Positions 44,733 through 54,000 are shown, counted from the stretch's first letter. The stretch: 64,000 bases of DNA from JAFGNB01 sp050304135 (GCA_050304135.1 JBNLDC010000076.1:1-64000), one strand, 5' to 3'. Translations and numbers: made by a program. The notes: generated by a model from the letters alone, not told the origin.

Positions 44733-46384
44733 AAAGAATGCTATCGGTAGTAGTGGCCGGAACCGTGTGTGGATTGGTTTTCTTCCTCACCTGCACGCAG
44801 AGTCCTGTTGCCGGAGGGACAAGTACTTCGGAGAATGGCAGAGTTATCGGCAAGGTGGTTGGTGAAACCGGCGGTGCAGCCGCTAATGTGCAGGTATTAC
44901 TGCTTCCGGCAGCCTATGATCCCGTGGACGATACCGCAAACATTGCGGTCGATACGACGGATGTAAACGGCACCTATTCCTTTGCAGGAGTGGCGCCCGG
45001 TGATTATTCCATTGAAGGTGTTCACCTTGTAAACAGGACAAGAATGCTCGCTGACAGTTTCCCGGTAGCTGATGATACAGTCGACTTAGCCGATGACACC
45101 CTGCATATTCCCGGTACAATAGAGGTGGCACTCCCGGAGCGGCAGACGGATGTTTCCGGTCATATCTATATTCCGGGAACCTCAGTTTCCGCCTCTTTCT
45201 CGAGTGACGATACCGTCGTGGAACTTGATTCCGTACCTGCGGGAGTTATTCCGGTTGTCGCCTACGCTGAAGATGCTGCAGACAGCCCGAAGATGCTGCG
45301 TTACAGTGTCGATGTGCGTTCAGAGGCGATAACTACTGTCCGTCAAACTGCATGGCGATACAGTAAACGCCTTCGTTTGAACACTGCCTCCACCGGTGCC
45401 GGTACCAGTGAAACGGTCTATCTGTTTCCGGTGCTTATTCGACTCACTGAGCGGAATTTCAATTTCGGACAGGCCGGGAACGACGGGAATGATCTCCTCT
45501 TTACCACAGCCGACGATTCGCTGTTGCCTTTTGAGATTGAACGGTGGAATCCGGATTCCGGGTTGGCCGAGGTGTGGGTACGGCTGGATTCGATTCCCGG
45601 TAACGATACCGGTATTCTGTATATGTACTGGGGAAACCCGGGTGCTCCCGAACTTCCGGAAAACGGAGTGGTATTTGATACCGCTGCAGGATTTGCAGCA
45701 GTCTGGCATCTCGGAGAAGTGGCTGATACACTCCGTGACGTCACGGTGAATCGCTATAATGGAACACGGTATGGTGCCCTTACGTCTTCAGCAGGGATAA
45801 TCGGGGTCGGACAGCAGTTTGGTACTGCGGCATCGTATGCGGATATGGGGAATGTGCTCAATCCTGAAATGAGCGATTTCACCATTTCCGCCTGGGTTAA
45901 GCGTTCCGATACGACCCTTCAGACCGTCATCGCAAAATCAGACGGAGGATCGCCATCCGCATCCTACGGGTGGGTACTGTCGTTCGGTGTCTCAGGTCAG
46001 GTTCACTTTTTTACCGCGACCGGTGGAGACGCATGGGGGACGGTGGGTGCATTCGATATATGGTCGGATGTGGACCGACCGGTGTTCGATACCACCGACT
46101 GGCATTTCATTGCAGTCGTAATTGACCGGAACGATAACAGCAGGTGCCGCGTATTCATTGATGGTGAGGATGTTACAATGGGTACCAACGGTGATATTGC
46201 AGATGTCGGTTCAGTATTCACCACCGTTGCACTGCGGCTGGGTACCGAGGCCGACGGTGAGGTCCAGTGGACGGGGATGATTGATGAGTGCTCGGTGGCG
46301 TTAGCAACCCGGTCAGCGGACTGGATCAGGCTCTGTTACCGCAACCAGAAAACAGAAAACCTTCTTGTGGAACTTGACCGGTAA
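44729..46384 (+). CDS. surface lipoprotein with carboxypeptidase-regulatory-like, DUF2341 and LamG domains, module 2
   Basis: 551 aa. The lipobox is F-L-T-C (Cys about 22), followed by the shared motif QSPVAGGT. A carboxypeptidase-regulatory-like domain (about 35-140, RVIGKVVGETGG) leads into DUF2341 (about 205-300, KRLRLNTASTGAG, FEIERWNPD) and LamG (about 300-551, AAVWHLGE, MIDECSVALATRSADW). The same domain order occurs in the module 1 lipoprotein, so the two are paralogues. Translationally coupled to the regulator by ATGA overlap. Role inferred as surface binding or sensing. Confidence 0.82.
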   Translation: MKRMLSVVVAGTVCGLVFFLTCTQSPVAGGTSTSENGRVIGKVVGETGGAAANVQVLLLPAAYDPVDDTANIAVDTTDVNGTYSFAGVAPGDYSIEGVHLVNRTRMLADSFPVADDTVDLADDTLHIPGTIEVALPERQTDVSGHIYIPGTSVSASFSSDDTVVELDSVPAGVIPVVAYAEDAADSPKMLRYSVDVRSEAITTVRQTAWRYSKRLRLNTASTGAGTSETVYLFPVLIRLTERNFNFGQAGNDGNDLLFTTADDSLLPFEIERWNPDSGLAEVWVRLDSIPGNDTGILYMYWGNPGAPELPENGVVFDTAAGFAAVWHLGEVADTLRDVTVNRYNGTRYGALTSSAGIIGVGQQFGTAASYADMGNVLNPEMSDFTISAWVKRSDTTLQTVIAKSDGGSPSASYGWVLSFGVSGQVHFFTATGGDAWGTVGAFDIWSDVDRPVFDTTDWHFIAVVIDRNDNSRCRVFIDGEDVTMGTNGDIADVGSVFTTVALRLGTEADGEVQWTGMIDECSVALATRSADWIRLCYRNQKTENLLVELDR

Positions 46385-46713
46385 GAGATCCGTTGCAGTC
46401 AACGGCAATTATGGTACGTCCGGTAAGCAGACATCTCCACTAAAAACACGTGGAGCAGCTGGGAACCCCGCAGGACAATTTTTGTTTGATGGTTGGATTG
46501 TTTCCGAGGCTTTTGGGATTTCAAGTATATTGTCGACGGGCATAGTTATCCGGCGGAGCGCAACGACAACGAGGTCAATAAGATGCAGGAGTCTCCGGAA
46601 AATAACGTTTCGGTGCAGGACTACCGGATACGGTAGAGAATAATGCGGATGTCAACACAATGGTATCTTACGGTGGACATCGTCTTATTGCCGGGAATCA
46701 ATTGTCATGCTCA
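46385..46713. other. intergenic region between convergent modules 2 and 3
   Basis: About 330 bp between the ends of two convergent lipoprotein genes. No RBS-preceded open frame, hairpin with T-tract or known repeat was recognised. The right edge contains a 3-copy repeat of CATGCTCATCATC that encodes the C-terminus of the next gene. Confidence 0.45.
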
Positions 46714-46750
46714 TCATCGGTCATGCTCATCATCGTCATGCTCATCATCC
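46705..46750 (-). repeat. three copies of CATGCTCATCATC
   Basis: A short tandem repeat at the 3' end of the module 3 lipoprotein gene. It encodes the terminal D-D-E-H-D repeats and covers the stop region, so slippage here would alter the C-terminus. Confidence 0.7.
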
Positions 46751-47436
46751 GCCTCGATCTCTACCTCTACGAGCGTGCCGGAAGAATCCCATTCAAGTTC
46801 GAGTTCATAGTCTTTGGCGATAATAACTCCTGAGGAGTCGATCAGGATACGAAGTTTGTACTCGCATTCGTTATGACTGCAATCACCGATGGGAAGATGG
46901 TCAATAGTGAAATCGCCATTGCCGTCTATTTTCCCAATCGCCTCGATACCGTAAATCTGTACCCACCCGTTTTCAGGAAGTCCGGAAAGTGTTATTGCTC
47001 CGGAAAGTTTTGTCAGTGGCTCGAGAATTCGTTTTTCAAGCGTAATCGTTTCGGTGTCCTGAATGTCGCATCGGTATAGTGTTCCCATGTTGCTGTCGAG
47101 TGTAGATATTGCAATTGAATAGGAACCGGAGGTAAGGCTGTCCACCAGAAATCCACCTGAAGAGTCGGTGGTGCAGTCGACAATCAGTCCCTCCAGGGGA
47201 GAGGCTGGAGTTCCTGTTGTATCCTGAACATAATAATCGGGCCGAACGTGTACCGGGATACCGGCAGCCGGAGATCCGTCTTGATAGGAAACCATTCCTG
47301 AAACCACTCCGTTACCGACGCCGGTTCCTCCACTGGCCACGGGTGATGATCCGTTGCAGGAGAGCAGGAGTACTGCGGGCAGGAGTACCGGAAGGCACCA
47401 TCGGGTGATTATCGACAACAACTTACGCATTTTCAT
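46714..47436 (-). CDS. short surface lipoprotein, module 3
   Basis: 240 aa. Lipobox L-L-S-C (Cys about 27), followed by the family motif SSPVASGGTGVGNGVVSG. A carboxypeptidase-regulatory-like domain spans about 45-135; a second small beta-domain spans about 135-220. The C-terminus is an acidic/His tail (D-D-E-H-D repeats) that could bind metal ions. DUF2341 and LamG, present in modules 1 and 2, are missing. It overlaps the regulator gene by up to 14 nt; a second ATG at 47430 would shorten the overlap. Role inferred from the paired arrangement only. Confidence 0.78.
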   Translation of the reverse strand: MKMRKLLSIITRWCLPVLLPAVLLLSCNGSSPVASGGTGVGNGVVSGMVSYQDGSPAAGIPVHVRPDYYVQDTTGTPASPLEGLIVDCTTDSSGGFLVDSLTSGSYSIAISTLDSNMGTLYRCDIQDTETITLEKRILEPLTKLSGAITLSGLPENGWVQIYGIEAIGKIDGNGDFTIDHLPIGDCSHNECEYKLRILIDSSGVIIAKDYELELEWDSSGTLVEVEIEADDEHDDDEHDR

Positions 47437-48259
47437 CCGTGACCGCTCCGGTTAGGGGATAGAATTGAAGATTTGCATGGTAGATATGCTCCGGGTCGGT
47501 GTCATCGGTCGCGATCTGCAGCAGTTCCTCTCTGAATTCCTGTAATCGCTTTTTGATCTTTTCGAAACCGGTTTTTGAAAGATGGAGTGTTGTTGATGCT
47601 ATTTCACGTTGCGCCGGAGGGATGGTGTGTAATGCCTTTCCGGCAACTTTGAGTATCTGTTCATGATACTGACGTACGGCGAATGAGTTCAGTTCGTTTT
47701 CGGTGTTGAGCGTGACGGCACTCTGGTGGTACCGGTTATCACCGGTGCGGGTCAGGAGGCCGAGGCGCAGCAGCAGCGTGACGCTCTGCCTGATCTTCGA
47801 CGGAGAAACCATGTTGTCGAGTCGCGCCGAAAGTCGCTCGTAGTCAAGAGGGTCCGACCGCTCCGCCACCAGTTCCCTGACAACCGGATGATACCAGCGG
47901 CTTAAGTATTCGAACTGATCCGCCTGAAGCAGGGTGGTGCTGGTACGCGCCCGCATCGCGGCAATGAGACCGAAAAAATAATTTTTTTCAACCGGGTCTT
48001 TCGCCTGCAGAAAAAACACGAGATACGAAAAATACTCAGATTCTCTTCTGTTAAGATCGAGACCGCCGGTTACCTTGGCAATGCTCTCCCTGCCCAGATT
48101 TCGCTTGCCGTCGATGACGAGTTTGAGAAAATTCGGAGCTGCGAAACCGAGTCGGGCTGACATCGCCCGATACGAAAACCGGCGCTGCGTGGTTTTAAGG
48201 TGCACATACTGATCACGCAGGTACTGCCGGTAATCGGTGTAGTGGTAAATCGGCTTCAT
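47423..48259 (-). CDS. TIGR02147/DUF4423 regulator, module 3
   Basis: 278 aa. It has the family start (YHYTDYRQYLRDQY), helix-turn-helix (MSARLGFAAPNFLKLVIDGKRN), core motif LSRWYHPVVREL and the end motif H-A-N-L-Q-F-Y-P-L. ATG 48259 is chosen to match the paralogues; a GTG at 48271 is an alternative and neither has a clear RBS. It lies 23 nt from the stop of the upstream FN3/Ig protein gene, so the three genes may form one transcript. Confidence 0.86.
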   Translation of the reverse strand: MKPIYHYTDYRQYLRDQYVHLKTTQRRFSYRAMSARLGFAAPNFLKLVIDGKRNLGRESIAKVTGGLDLNRRESEYFSYLVFFLQAKDPVEKNYFFGLIAAMRARTSTTLLQADQFEYLSRWYHPVVRELVAERSDPLDYERLSARLDNMVSPSKIRQSVTLLLRLGLLTRTGDNRYHQSAVTLNTENELNSFAVRQYHEQILKVAGKALHTIPPAQREIASTTLHLSKTGFEKIKKRLQEFREELLQIATDDTDPEHIYHANLQFYPLTGAVTDENA

Positions 48260-48282
48260 CTTATGTGACACATCAGGAATCG

Positions 48283-49182
48283 TTACTTCCTTATGTTGAG
48301 TGTAACCATTCGGGAATGCACCGAGTCGGTCAATCGCACCAGGTAAATACCGGAGGAAATACCACTCGGTAGCGTGAATGCTTCGGCTGCAGCAGCTGCG
48401 CGGAACGTCCGTTGCAACAGCGTTGCACCGCTAAGCGTGTGAAGCGAAACGGTAACCGGTCTGTTGCCTGACGGGGTAAAACTGATCCGGGTAGTGCCGG
48501 TGTTGAGATAAAATACCTGTTTGGCTGATCCTGTTGCCAGTACTGAGGTGCTGGCTTCTACCGATACGGAAAGAAGCAGGGTGTCTTTTCCATCTTTCCC
48601 ATCAGAAGCAATGATGGTGAGGGTAACGGGAGTGCTTCCCACAACCGGATTGAAGGTCAGTGTCGGACTTGCAAAGGTGATCCAGTTCGGTTGACCACTT
48701 ACCGATAACGTTATCTGGTCGTTGTCCGGATCGGAAGCTGCAACGGTATAGGTCGTTGTTGTTCCGGTGGTACAGGAAAACGCTGTGGCGCTGGTGATTA
48801 CGGGTGGTTTGTTGGGCGGAGGTGCACCTGCCGCTGTTGTGAACGAGGAACGACTGTAGTCATAGTTTCTTCCCTTATAGTTACCGAATACATGGTAGAA
48901 GTATTCCGTATTCGGAGTCAGGTTGGGAATATTGACCGGGTTGCCACTGTAGAGGTTCTTGGAGGTGCCGTAAGAGGTGGATGTTCCCCACTCAATGGTC
49001 ATGGACCCGTTGCTGCGGCGGAATTGCCAATTAAGGTTTGCATAGGTGCTGCATGCCTCTCCCCCGTTGATTTTAAAGGACGCTGTGGTGATTGCATCAA
49101 CGGTATTGCATTGTGAAAACGCATTAGGGGCAAATGATACTGCTGTAAGGCCGATCAGGAAAACAAAGGTTTTATTGGTCAT
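48283..49182 (-). CDS. secreted FN3/Ig-like protein with C-terminal sorting-like domain
   Basis: 299 aa. A signal peptide (1-23) is followed by an FN3-like domain (about 28-118, LTPNTEYFYHVFGNYKG), a cadherin/Ig-like putative domain (about 125-208, PPVITSATAFSCTTG) and a C-terminal T9SS-type domain (about 215-299, GISSGIYLVRLTDS). No catalytic domain is visible, so it is likely structural or binding. AAAGGAG precedes the ATG. It is the first gene of a run with regulator and lipoprotein of module 3. Confidence 0.78.
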   Translation of the reverse strand: MTNKTFVFLIGLTAVSFAPNAFSQCNTVDAITTASFKINGGEACSTYANLNWQFRRSNGSMTIEWGTSTSYGTSKNLYSGNPVNIPNLTPNTEYFYHVFGNYKGRNYDYSRSSFTTAAGAPPPNKPPVITSATAFSCTTGTTTTYTVAASDPDNDQITLSVSGQPNWITFASPTLTFNPVVGSTPVTLTIIASDGKDGKDTLLLSVSVEASTSVLATGSAKQVFYLNTGTTRISFTPSGNRPVTVSLHTLSGATLLQRTFRAAAAAEAFTLPSGISSGIYLVRLTDSVHSRMVTLNIRK

Positions 49183-49655
49183 TTGAACTCCTTTGATGGT
49201 TCATACTGTTGCTATTTAGGTAGTTGTTTGGTTCTCACTAAAAATCATTCTGACTTATCTCAATCATTGCACGAGTACTACTTCTACTTCTGCTATTTGA
49301 AGCGTGAACACGCTTCTGGGGTGGATTTCACCCGGTTCGAATAATATATCCCTAAAAGGTAGTATAGTCAATAGGGTAGTAAAAAAAAGAATACATTAAA
49401 CAATGTAACAAATTGAATATAAACAAGATAAAAAATATAAAAAAAAACAATAATGATATTTGTTATCAAAAAAGTGGACTATAGGTAATAGTTGTGTATG
49501 CTTGATAAGCATGGCCTTATAGGGTAAACTCAGCTTGCTACAAATTGCCTGGATGACGGTAAACCTGCCTGTACTGTACCATTCGTGCCGATTACTATGA
49601 GACAGTTATGTGCAGGTCATGACGAAGATCGGTACTCAGCTCTCAGTGGGTCGTT
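49183..49655. other. AT-rich intergenic region upstream of the FN3/Ig gene
   Basis: About 470 bp, very AT-rich at 49370-49490. It presumably holds the promoter of the FN3/Ig-module 3 run. A short palindrome ATGCTTGATAAGCAT lies near 49498. No gene was seen. Confidence 0.45.
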
Positions 49656-52247
49656 TCAGCGACCTATCGCTATAACCTTTTTTTGGACAATCCTCTCTTC
49701 ACCTTTCCGTATCTCATAAATAACAGCTCCTTTCGGGAGGCGGGATGGCAAGGAACGCAAGGCGCTCTCTGCTGGGGTTAACGGTGTTACCGGTAATGTG
49801 GCTATCAGTCGGCCATCAAGGGAAAATACCCGCATTTCCAATAAGCCGGGCGAGGATTCATTCTGTAAAACTCTTCGAGGGCAGTTGGCTGCTCCTTGTC
49901 TGACCGCAACATTTGCAGCTGGAAAGCGGGCGGCGATGCCTCTGCCGGCGGTACTCCGGTACACCACACCGAAGGTATTCATATCTCCACGCACAAAGTT
50001 GCCGTTGGAGAGGGAACCGAACTGGTGCCGGTCATCATCGACACGTACCCAGCTTTTCGCCTCGTCGATTGATTGCCAGATTCCTTTACTACCGTTGATG
50101 GTGCCGAATAGGTAGATCGCCGGGTAGGTCGCACCGGGAGCCGCTTTGCCGAAACCGATAGCTTCTGCGTGCTGGACTTTTTGTGTATACTGCTCATCGG
50201 CCTCCGGATCAATGTAGGTGAACGTAGCACCGCCGTTGGTGGATCGAGCCAGAAAACCACCGTTTATTCCATCCCAGGCAAAACCGGTTACCCAGAGGTG
50301 GCCCTCCACCCCGGGAGTAACCTGAAAGTCGGAGGTCCACGAAAAATTTTCCTTATCCACTTTGGTGAAGGTCGTTCCCCGGTCGGTGCTTTTGTAAATG
50401 CCGTTGTTGAATGCGTAAAACACATCGGCGTTAACGGGGTCCGCTGTCGGGAAACATTTCTGCGCGCTGATACCGCTGCAGGTGGTCCAGCTCGCACCCC
50501 AGTCATCGGTTCGCAGCAGGACATCCTTTTCGTCAGGATTCCAGAGAACCACTTTCCCGTCTGCCGAGACGGCGATTTTCCCTTTGTAATTCTGCTGAGG
50601 GCCGGGATGGGTGGCGAATTTTGTCCAGGTCGATCCGGTGTCGGTCGAGTAGTAGAGCGGAAATATGTATTCGGCATCGGTTTGCGGCTTGTCGTTGCCA
50701 CCCACTCGGACTACTACAGCGGGATTTTTTGTCGCGTAATCAATTCCTGTGGTGGATCCCATGTGTGGTTGATGCCGGCTTGCGGGGACCGGTTTAGTGA
50801 TATCCGGATGTACGAAACCGTCATAATCACCAATTACGGTAATCAGCGGGCCACCGGGAATGCTCACGAGATCCTCCGGAACCGTTTCCTCCAGGTTCTT
50901 GACCGTGAAATGCCACTGGAACCGTTTGCCCGGCTGAAAATTATCTGCCATGAAAATTCCGTTTCCCGAGGTGACGAATATCCGTTTCGGATTGAACGGA
51001 TCGAATTCTATACTGCCTGCCCAGTGAATACTCTCACCCTCAATCCAGTTGTACCCGTTTTTGTCAAGAACGGCAATAGGGGCATCCGCAGCCACCGTGG
51101 TTATATCATCGTCGGCAATGTCGCCAAACACGCTTGTCCAGGTAGTGCCGCCATCGGTAGTGGCGAATATTTTGTCTCCCCATCCGGCCTTGGTTGAATT
51201 GTCCCAGCGCTGCGGTTTCCAGGTATTGATGGATGATACGACAAGATGGTTGGAGTCTGCCGGGTCCATCGAGATACCACCGTAACCACCGAAATGAGCA
51301 TCCCAAAGGGTCTGACCCGGATGTTCTGGGTCGGGGGGATCGTCGATCCAGTTTTCCGGTGAAATGTCGGTCCATGTCTTTGTATCGGTATCGAGTCGCA
51401 GAAGTGCTCCCCGACTGATGGTCGTACCGTTGCCGAACCCGGGCCCCGCACCGTTTGCTGCGGTTACATATAAATATTTACCGCCGGGAGTGAGTACTGC
51501 CCGTTGCGGCATAACCTGTTTCGTCAGTTCGGGGAGAGCTACGGAACTCCAGGTGGAACCGCCGTTTTCCGAAACAAAGAGGTTGGGACCGGTAACCGAG
51601 AGCCCGACGTAAATTTTCTGCGTTGTTCCTCCGGATACGCTGTTTTTATCGAACAGGACAAAGCAGACACCCTCGGTGTTTGCCGGTGCGGTGATACCGT
51701 CTACCTGCGACCAGGTGGTGCCGCGATCGCCGGTTTTCCACAATCCGTTTTTTCGTGTTCCGCAGAAAAGAATATCGGGGTTATTCGGATCAACCGCCAG
51801 ACGGTTGCCGTTCTGCCTTCCGTAACCATTGCCGTGTGCTTTGAATTTCTCCGTAACGTTGATGGTGTCGAAGGTGGTTCCGTAATCATCTGATCGCATG
51901 AAAACTGTTTTTCCATCGTTCCAGTAATCGGTTCCCGCAAGCATATACAGGCGCTCCGGATGTGACGGGTCAATGGCGAGTGCCTCAATACCGTAGAGAC
52001 CGTTATTGTTTCCATCGAGCCAATCATTAAGCGGGATCCATGAATAGTCGTTTTCTTTCCAGCGGTATGCACCACCCACATCGGTCCGGGCGTAAATAAG
52101 GTTTTTTTCTTTCTGAGAGGTAATTATCGCGGATACGAATCCACCGCCACCCATTGTTACTGTTCCCCAGATAAAAGAGTCTTCAGAGTAGCCAGGGAAC
52201 AGGAGTGCCAGCACAATGAGTTGAGCGAAAAAAAACAGTTTTTTCAT
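49656..52247 (-). CDS. secreted xyloglucanase, GH74 family
   Basis: 863 aa. A signal peptide (1-21) is followed by the two seven-bladed propellers typical of GH74. The opening GGGGFVSAIITS and YARTDVGGAYRW (acidic residue about D56) are highly characteristic, as are many S-x-D-x-G-x-T-W blade motifs (for example DRGTTWSQV and DWGASWTTC). Predicted to cut xyloglucan endolytically. The C-terminal 80 residues resemble a sorting domain (LLEMRVFSLDGRL). ATG 52247 is preferred since the 10 extra residues of the longer frame would precede the signal peptide. Confidence 0.92.
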   Translation of the reverse strand: MKKLFFFAQLIVLALLFPGYSEDSFIWGTVTMGGGGFVSAIITSQKEKNLIYARTDVGGAYRWKENDYSWIPLNDWLDGNNNGLYGIEALAIDPSHPERLYMLAGTDYWNDGKTVFMRSDDYGTTFDTINVTEKFKAHGNGYGRQNGNRLAVDPNNPDILFCGTRKNGLWKTGDRGTTWSQVDGITAPANTEGVCFVLFDKNSVSGGTTQKIYVGLSVTGPNLFVSENGGSTWSSVALPELTKQVMPQRAVLTPGGKYLYVTAANGAGPGFGNGTTISRGALLRLDTDTKTWTDISPENWIDDPPDPEHPGQTLWDAHFGGYGGISMDPADSNHLVVSSINTWKPQRWDNSTKAGWGDKIFATTDGGTTWTSVFGDIADDDITTVAADAPIAVLDKNGYNWIEGESIHWAGSIEFDPFNPKRIFVTSGNGIFMADNFQPGKRFQWHFTVKNLEETVPEDLVSIPGGPLITVIGDYDGFVHPDITKPVPASRHQPHMGSTTGIDYATKNPAVVVRVGGNDKPQTDAEYIFPLYYSTDTGSTWTKFATHPGPQQNYKGKIAVSADGKVVLWNPDEKDVLLRTDDWGASWTTCSGISAQKCFPTADPVNADVFYAFNNGIYKSTDRGTTFTKVDKENFSWTSDFQVTPGVEGHLWVTGFAWDGINGGFLARSTNGGATFTYIDPEADEQYTQKVQHAEAIGFGKAAPGATYPAIYLFGTINGSKGIWQSIDEAKSWVRVDDDRHQFGSLSNGNFVRGDMNTFGVVYRSTAGRGIAARFPAANVAVRQGAANCPRRVLQNESSPGLLEMRVFSLDGRLIATLPVTPLTPAESALRSLPSRLPKGAVIYEIRKGEERIVQKKVIAIGR

Positions 52248-52788
52248 AGACAGATCTTTCGGGAGTGAATAGTGCAATCCTGTTACTTAGTTTCTGCTCA
52301 GAATAGAACAGTTTCTTCTAAAACGGTCATTGAGAGTTGGGTGAGTCTCTCGAACCCCCCCCCCCGAAATGACACTTTTTAACGGGAAACTCGGTCACAC
52401 TTCGATAAACTCAATGCATCGCTTCGAGATCCCTTCGATGTACTCAGGGACCACCTCAGTGTCCGGAAATGGACAATCCTGAACAGATACAAATTATGGC
52501 AATCAGAGATGTAATGGTGACACAGATATAGTGTTTTAATGTGATAAAAAGGTTTAAACTGTAGTATAATATAGTGAATTTATCAGGAAATTCATGAGTT
52601 GCGGTAAAATTGGATATTTATTTGATAAGTTTGTCGATTACAAGAAGTAAGGATTGATTGGTTGAATGCTGGTATGGCGTATAAGGTGACAAAAAAGTTA
52701 CCGATTATTAAAAAAATAAAAAATGAACAGCAGCACATTCTCAGATATTAGGATATATTTAGCACATGATCAGTGACGAGGGCTTGCT
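52248..52788. other. intergenic region upstream of module 4
   Basis: About 540 bp, divergent between the GH74 gene and the module 4 regulator. It contains repeat copy B (52287-52490) and an AT-rich half (52500-52760) likely carrying the regulator promoter. Confidence 0.55.
52287..52490. mobile_element. MITE-like element copy B (204 bp)
   Basis: The left end TTAGTTTCTGCTCAGAAT and right end CAATCCTGAACAGATAC are diverged versions of the copy A ends; the interior matches copy A closely over about 155 bp. A run of 11 C at 52355-52365 replaces a shorter C run in copy A. Non-coding. Confidence 0.7.
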
Positions 52789-53628
52789 TTGAAATCAATC
52801 TACACCTACTACGATTACCGTAAATACATCAGCGATTTCTATCAGGAAAAGAAGACGCTCAATTCGAACTATTCCTACCGGTACATTGCAGGTAAAGTCG
52901 GTATAGATCATGCACTCGTCGTAAAAATTATCCGCGGGCAGCGGCATGTCGGCAGTAAAATGATCGAAAATTTTTCCGCTTTTCTGGGGTTAAGCAACCG
53001 GCAGCGGGAGTACTTCAGACTACTGGTTACCTTTGGAAAAGCCAAGAGTAACGAGGAACGAAAACACTATTTTGAAAAGCTGCTGTCCTTTAGTGAAATC
53101 TCTGAAAAACAGATTGATTCCACTCAGTATGAGTTTTACCAGCGCTGGTATTATACTGCAATCCGGGAAATTCTCAACATTCAACCATTCAAGGACAATT
53201 ACCAGTGGCTGGCAGATACCGTGCTCCCGGCCATTTCAGTTGTAGGTGCGAAACGGGCGGTTAAACTGCTTGAGCATCTTGGCATGGTGCAACGGGATGC
53301 GGATGGTTTCTGTCGCCTTACCGAGCAGTTCGTTACCACCGGTGAAAACTGGTCTTCGATTGCGGTCCGGTCCTTCCAGAAGGAGGCATGCTCCATAGCC
53401 TCAAGAGCAATCGACCTGATTCCTTGCGATGAGCGTGATATTTCAACGGTATCGGTTTCTCTTGATGAGGAGGGTTTCAGTCGAGTAAAAGAGGCGCTCG
53501 CCGGATTAAGAAGAGAAATTATCGAGATAGCCGCCTCCTGCGGTGCGGTGGATCGAGCCTGTCAGATCAACCTTCAGTTCTTTCCTGTCTCCAAAACGAT
53601 CCAAGACAAAAAGGACGGTACCCCATGA
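52789..53628 (+). CDS. TIGR02147/DUF4423 regulator, module 4
   Basis: 279 aa, TTG start (GAGGG upstream). It has the family start (IYTYYDYRKYISDFY), helix-turn-helix (IAGKVGIDHALVVKIIRGQRH), core motif FYQRWYYTAIREI and terminal Q-I-N-L-Q-F-F-P-V-S. Intact, while the lipoprotein gene that overlaps its stop (ATGA) is damaged. This raises the question whether the regulator still has a role without its partner. Confidence 0.86.
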   Translation: MKSIYTYYDYRKYISDFYQEKKTLNSNYSYRYIAGKVGIDHALVVKIIRGQRHVGSKMIENFSAFLGLSNRQREYFRLLVTFGKAKSNEERKHYFEKLLSFSEISEKQIDSTQYEFYQRWYYTAIREILNIQPFKDNYQWLADTVLPAISVVGAKRAVKLLEHLGMVQRDADGFCRLTEQFVTTGENWSSIAVRSFQKEACSIASRAIDLIPCDERDISTVSVSLDEEGFSRVKEALAGLRREIIEIAASCGAVDRACQINLQFFPVSKTIQDKKDGTP

Positions 53629-53928
53629 ATGGTCGTTCTCTTTTTGTCGCTTTCGTTGTGGTACTGCTTTGAATTGCAGGGATTTTCCTCGCTTGTACGC
53701 ACTGCAACTGGTTTATTGCAACAATTGTCAATAGGGAAGGGGAAGCCGGTTACGGGTGCAGCGGTGTGTGTCAGCCCTGAACGGTACTGTGCATCAGCCG
53801 ATGGTGCGGCGACCGGTGTCGCCGGTACTTTTGTGGATACCTTCTGCGGAAACGATGGTACCGTTACTCCTGGTAATCTGCTTCCCGGGAAGTATGTCAT
53901 CAAGGTTTTTAAGGGGACCGGTTGTTGA
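53625..53928 (+). pseudogene. decayed lipoprotein gene, module 4
   Basis: Begins with ATGA overlap at the regulator stop, as in module 2. The frame opens with a signal sequence (MNGRSLFVAFVVVLL), hits TGA at 53670-53672, and reads on through IAGIFLACTHC, a lipobox. After a G4 run at 53739-53742 the frame shifts, and the downstream frame encodes a carboxypeptidase-regulatory-like stretch (KPVTGAAVCV to LLPGKYVIKVF), ending at 53928. One nonsense change and one extra G explain the damage. The product would be only about 100 aa even if intact, much shorter than in modules 1-3. Confidence 0.7.
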
Positions 53929-53935
53929 AATCAGA

Positions 53936-53970
53936 AAGGGCGATTCCCTTATGGGGAAATCGCCCTGTTT
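53936..53970. terminator. hairpin after the module 4 remnant
   Basis: Arms AGGGCGATTCCC and GGGGAAATCGCCCT with a small loop (TTAT) and one bulge. The T-tract after it is weak (TGTTT). It separates the remnant from the convergent gene at 54001-54564. Confidence 0.55.
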
Positions 53971-54000
53971 CGTCTACTGCTGTAACTTGTCCAGTCTTGC

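Noticed and set aside
46705..46750. CATGCTCATCATC repeats as a CRISPR-like array
   Set aside because: Copies are adjacent without spacers and lie in the reading frame of the lipoprotein gene.
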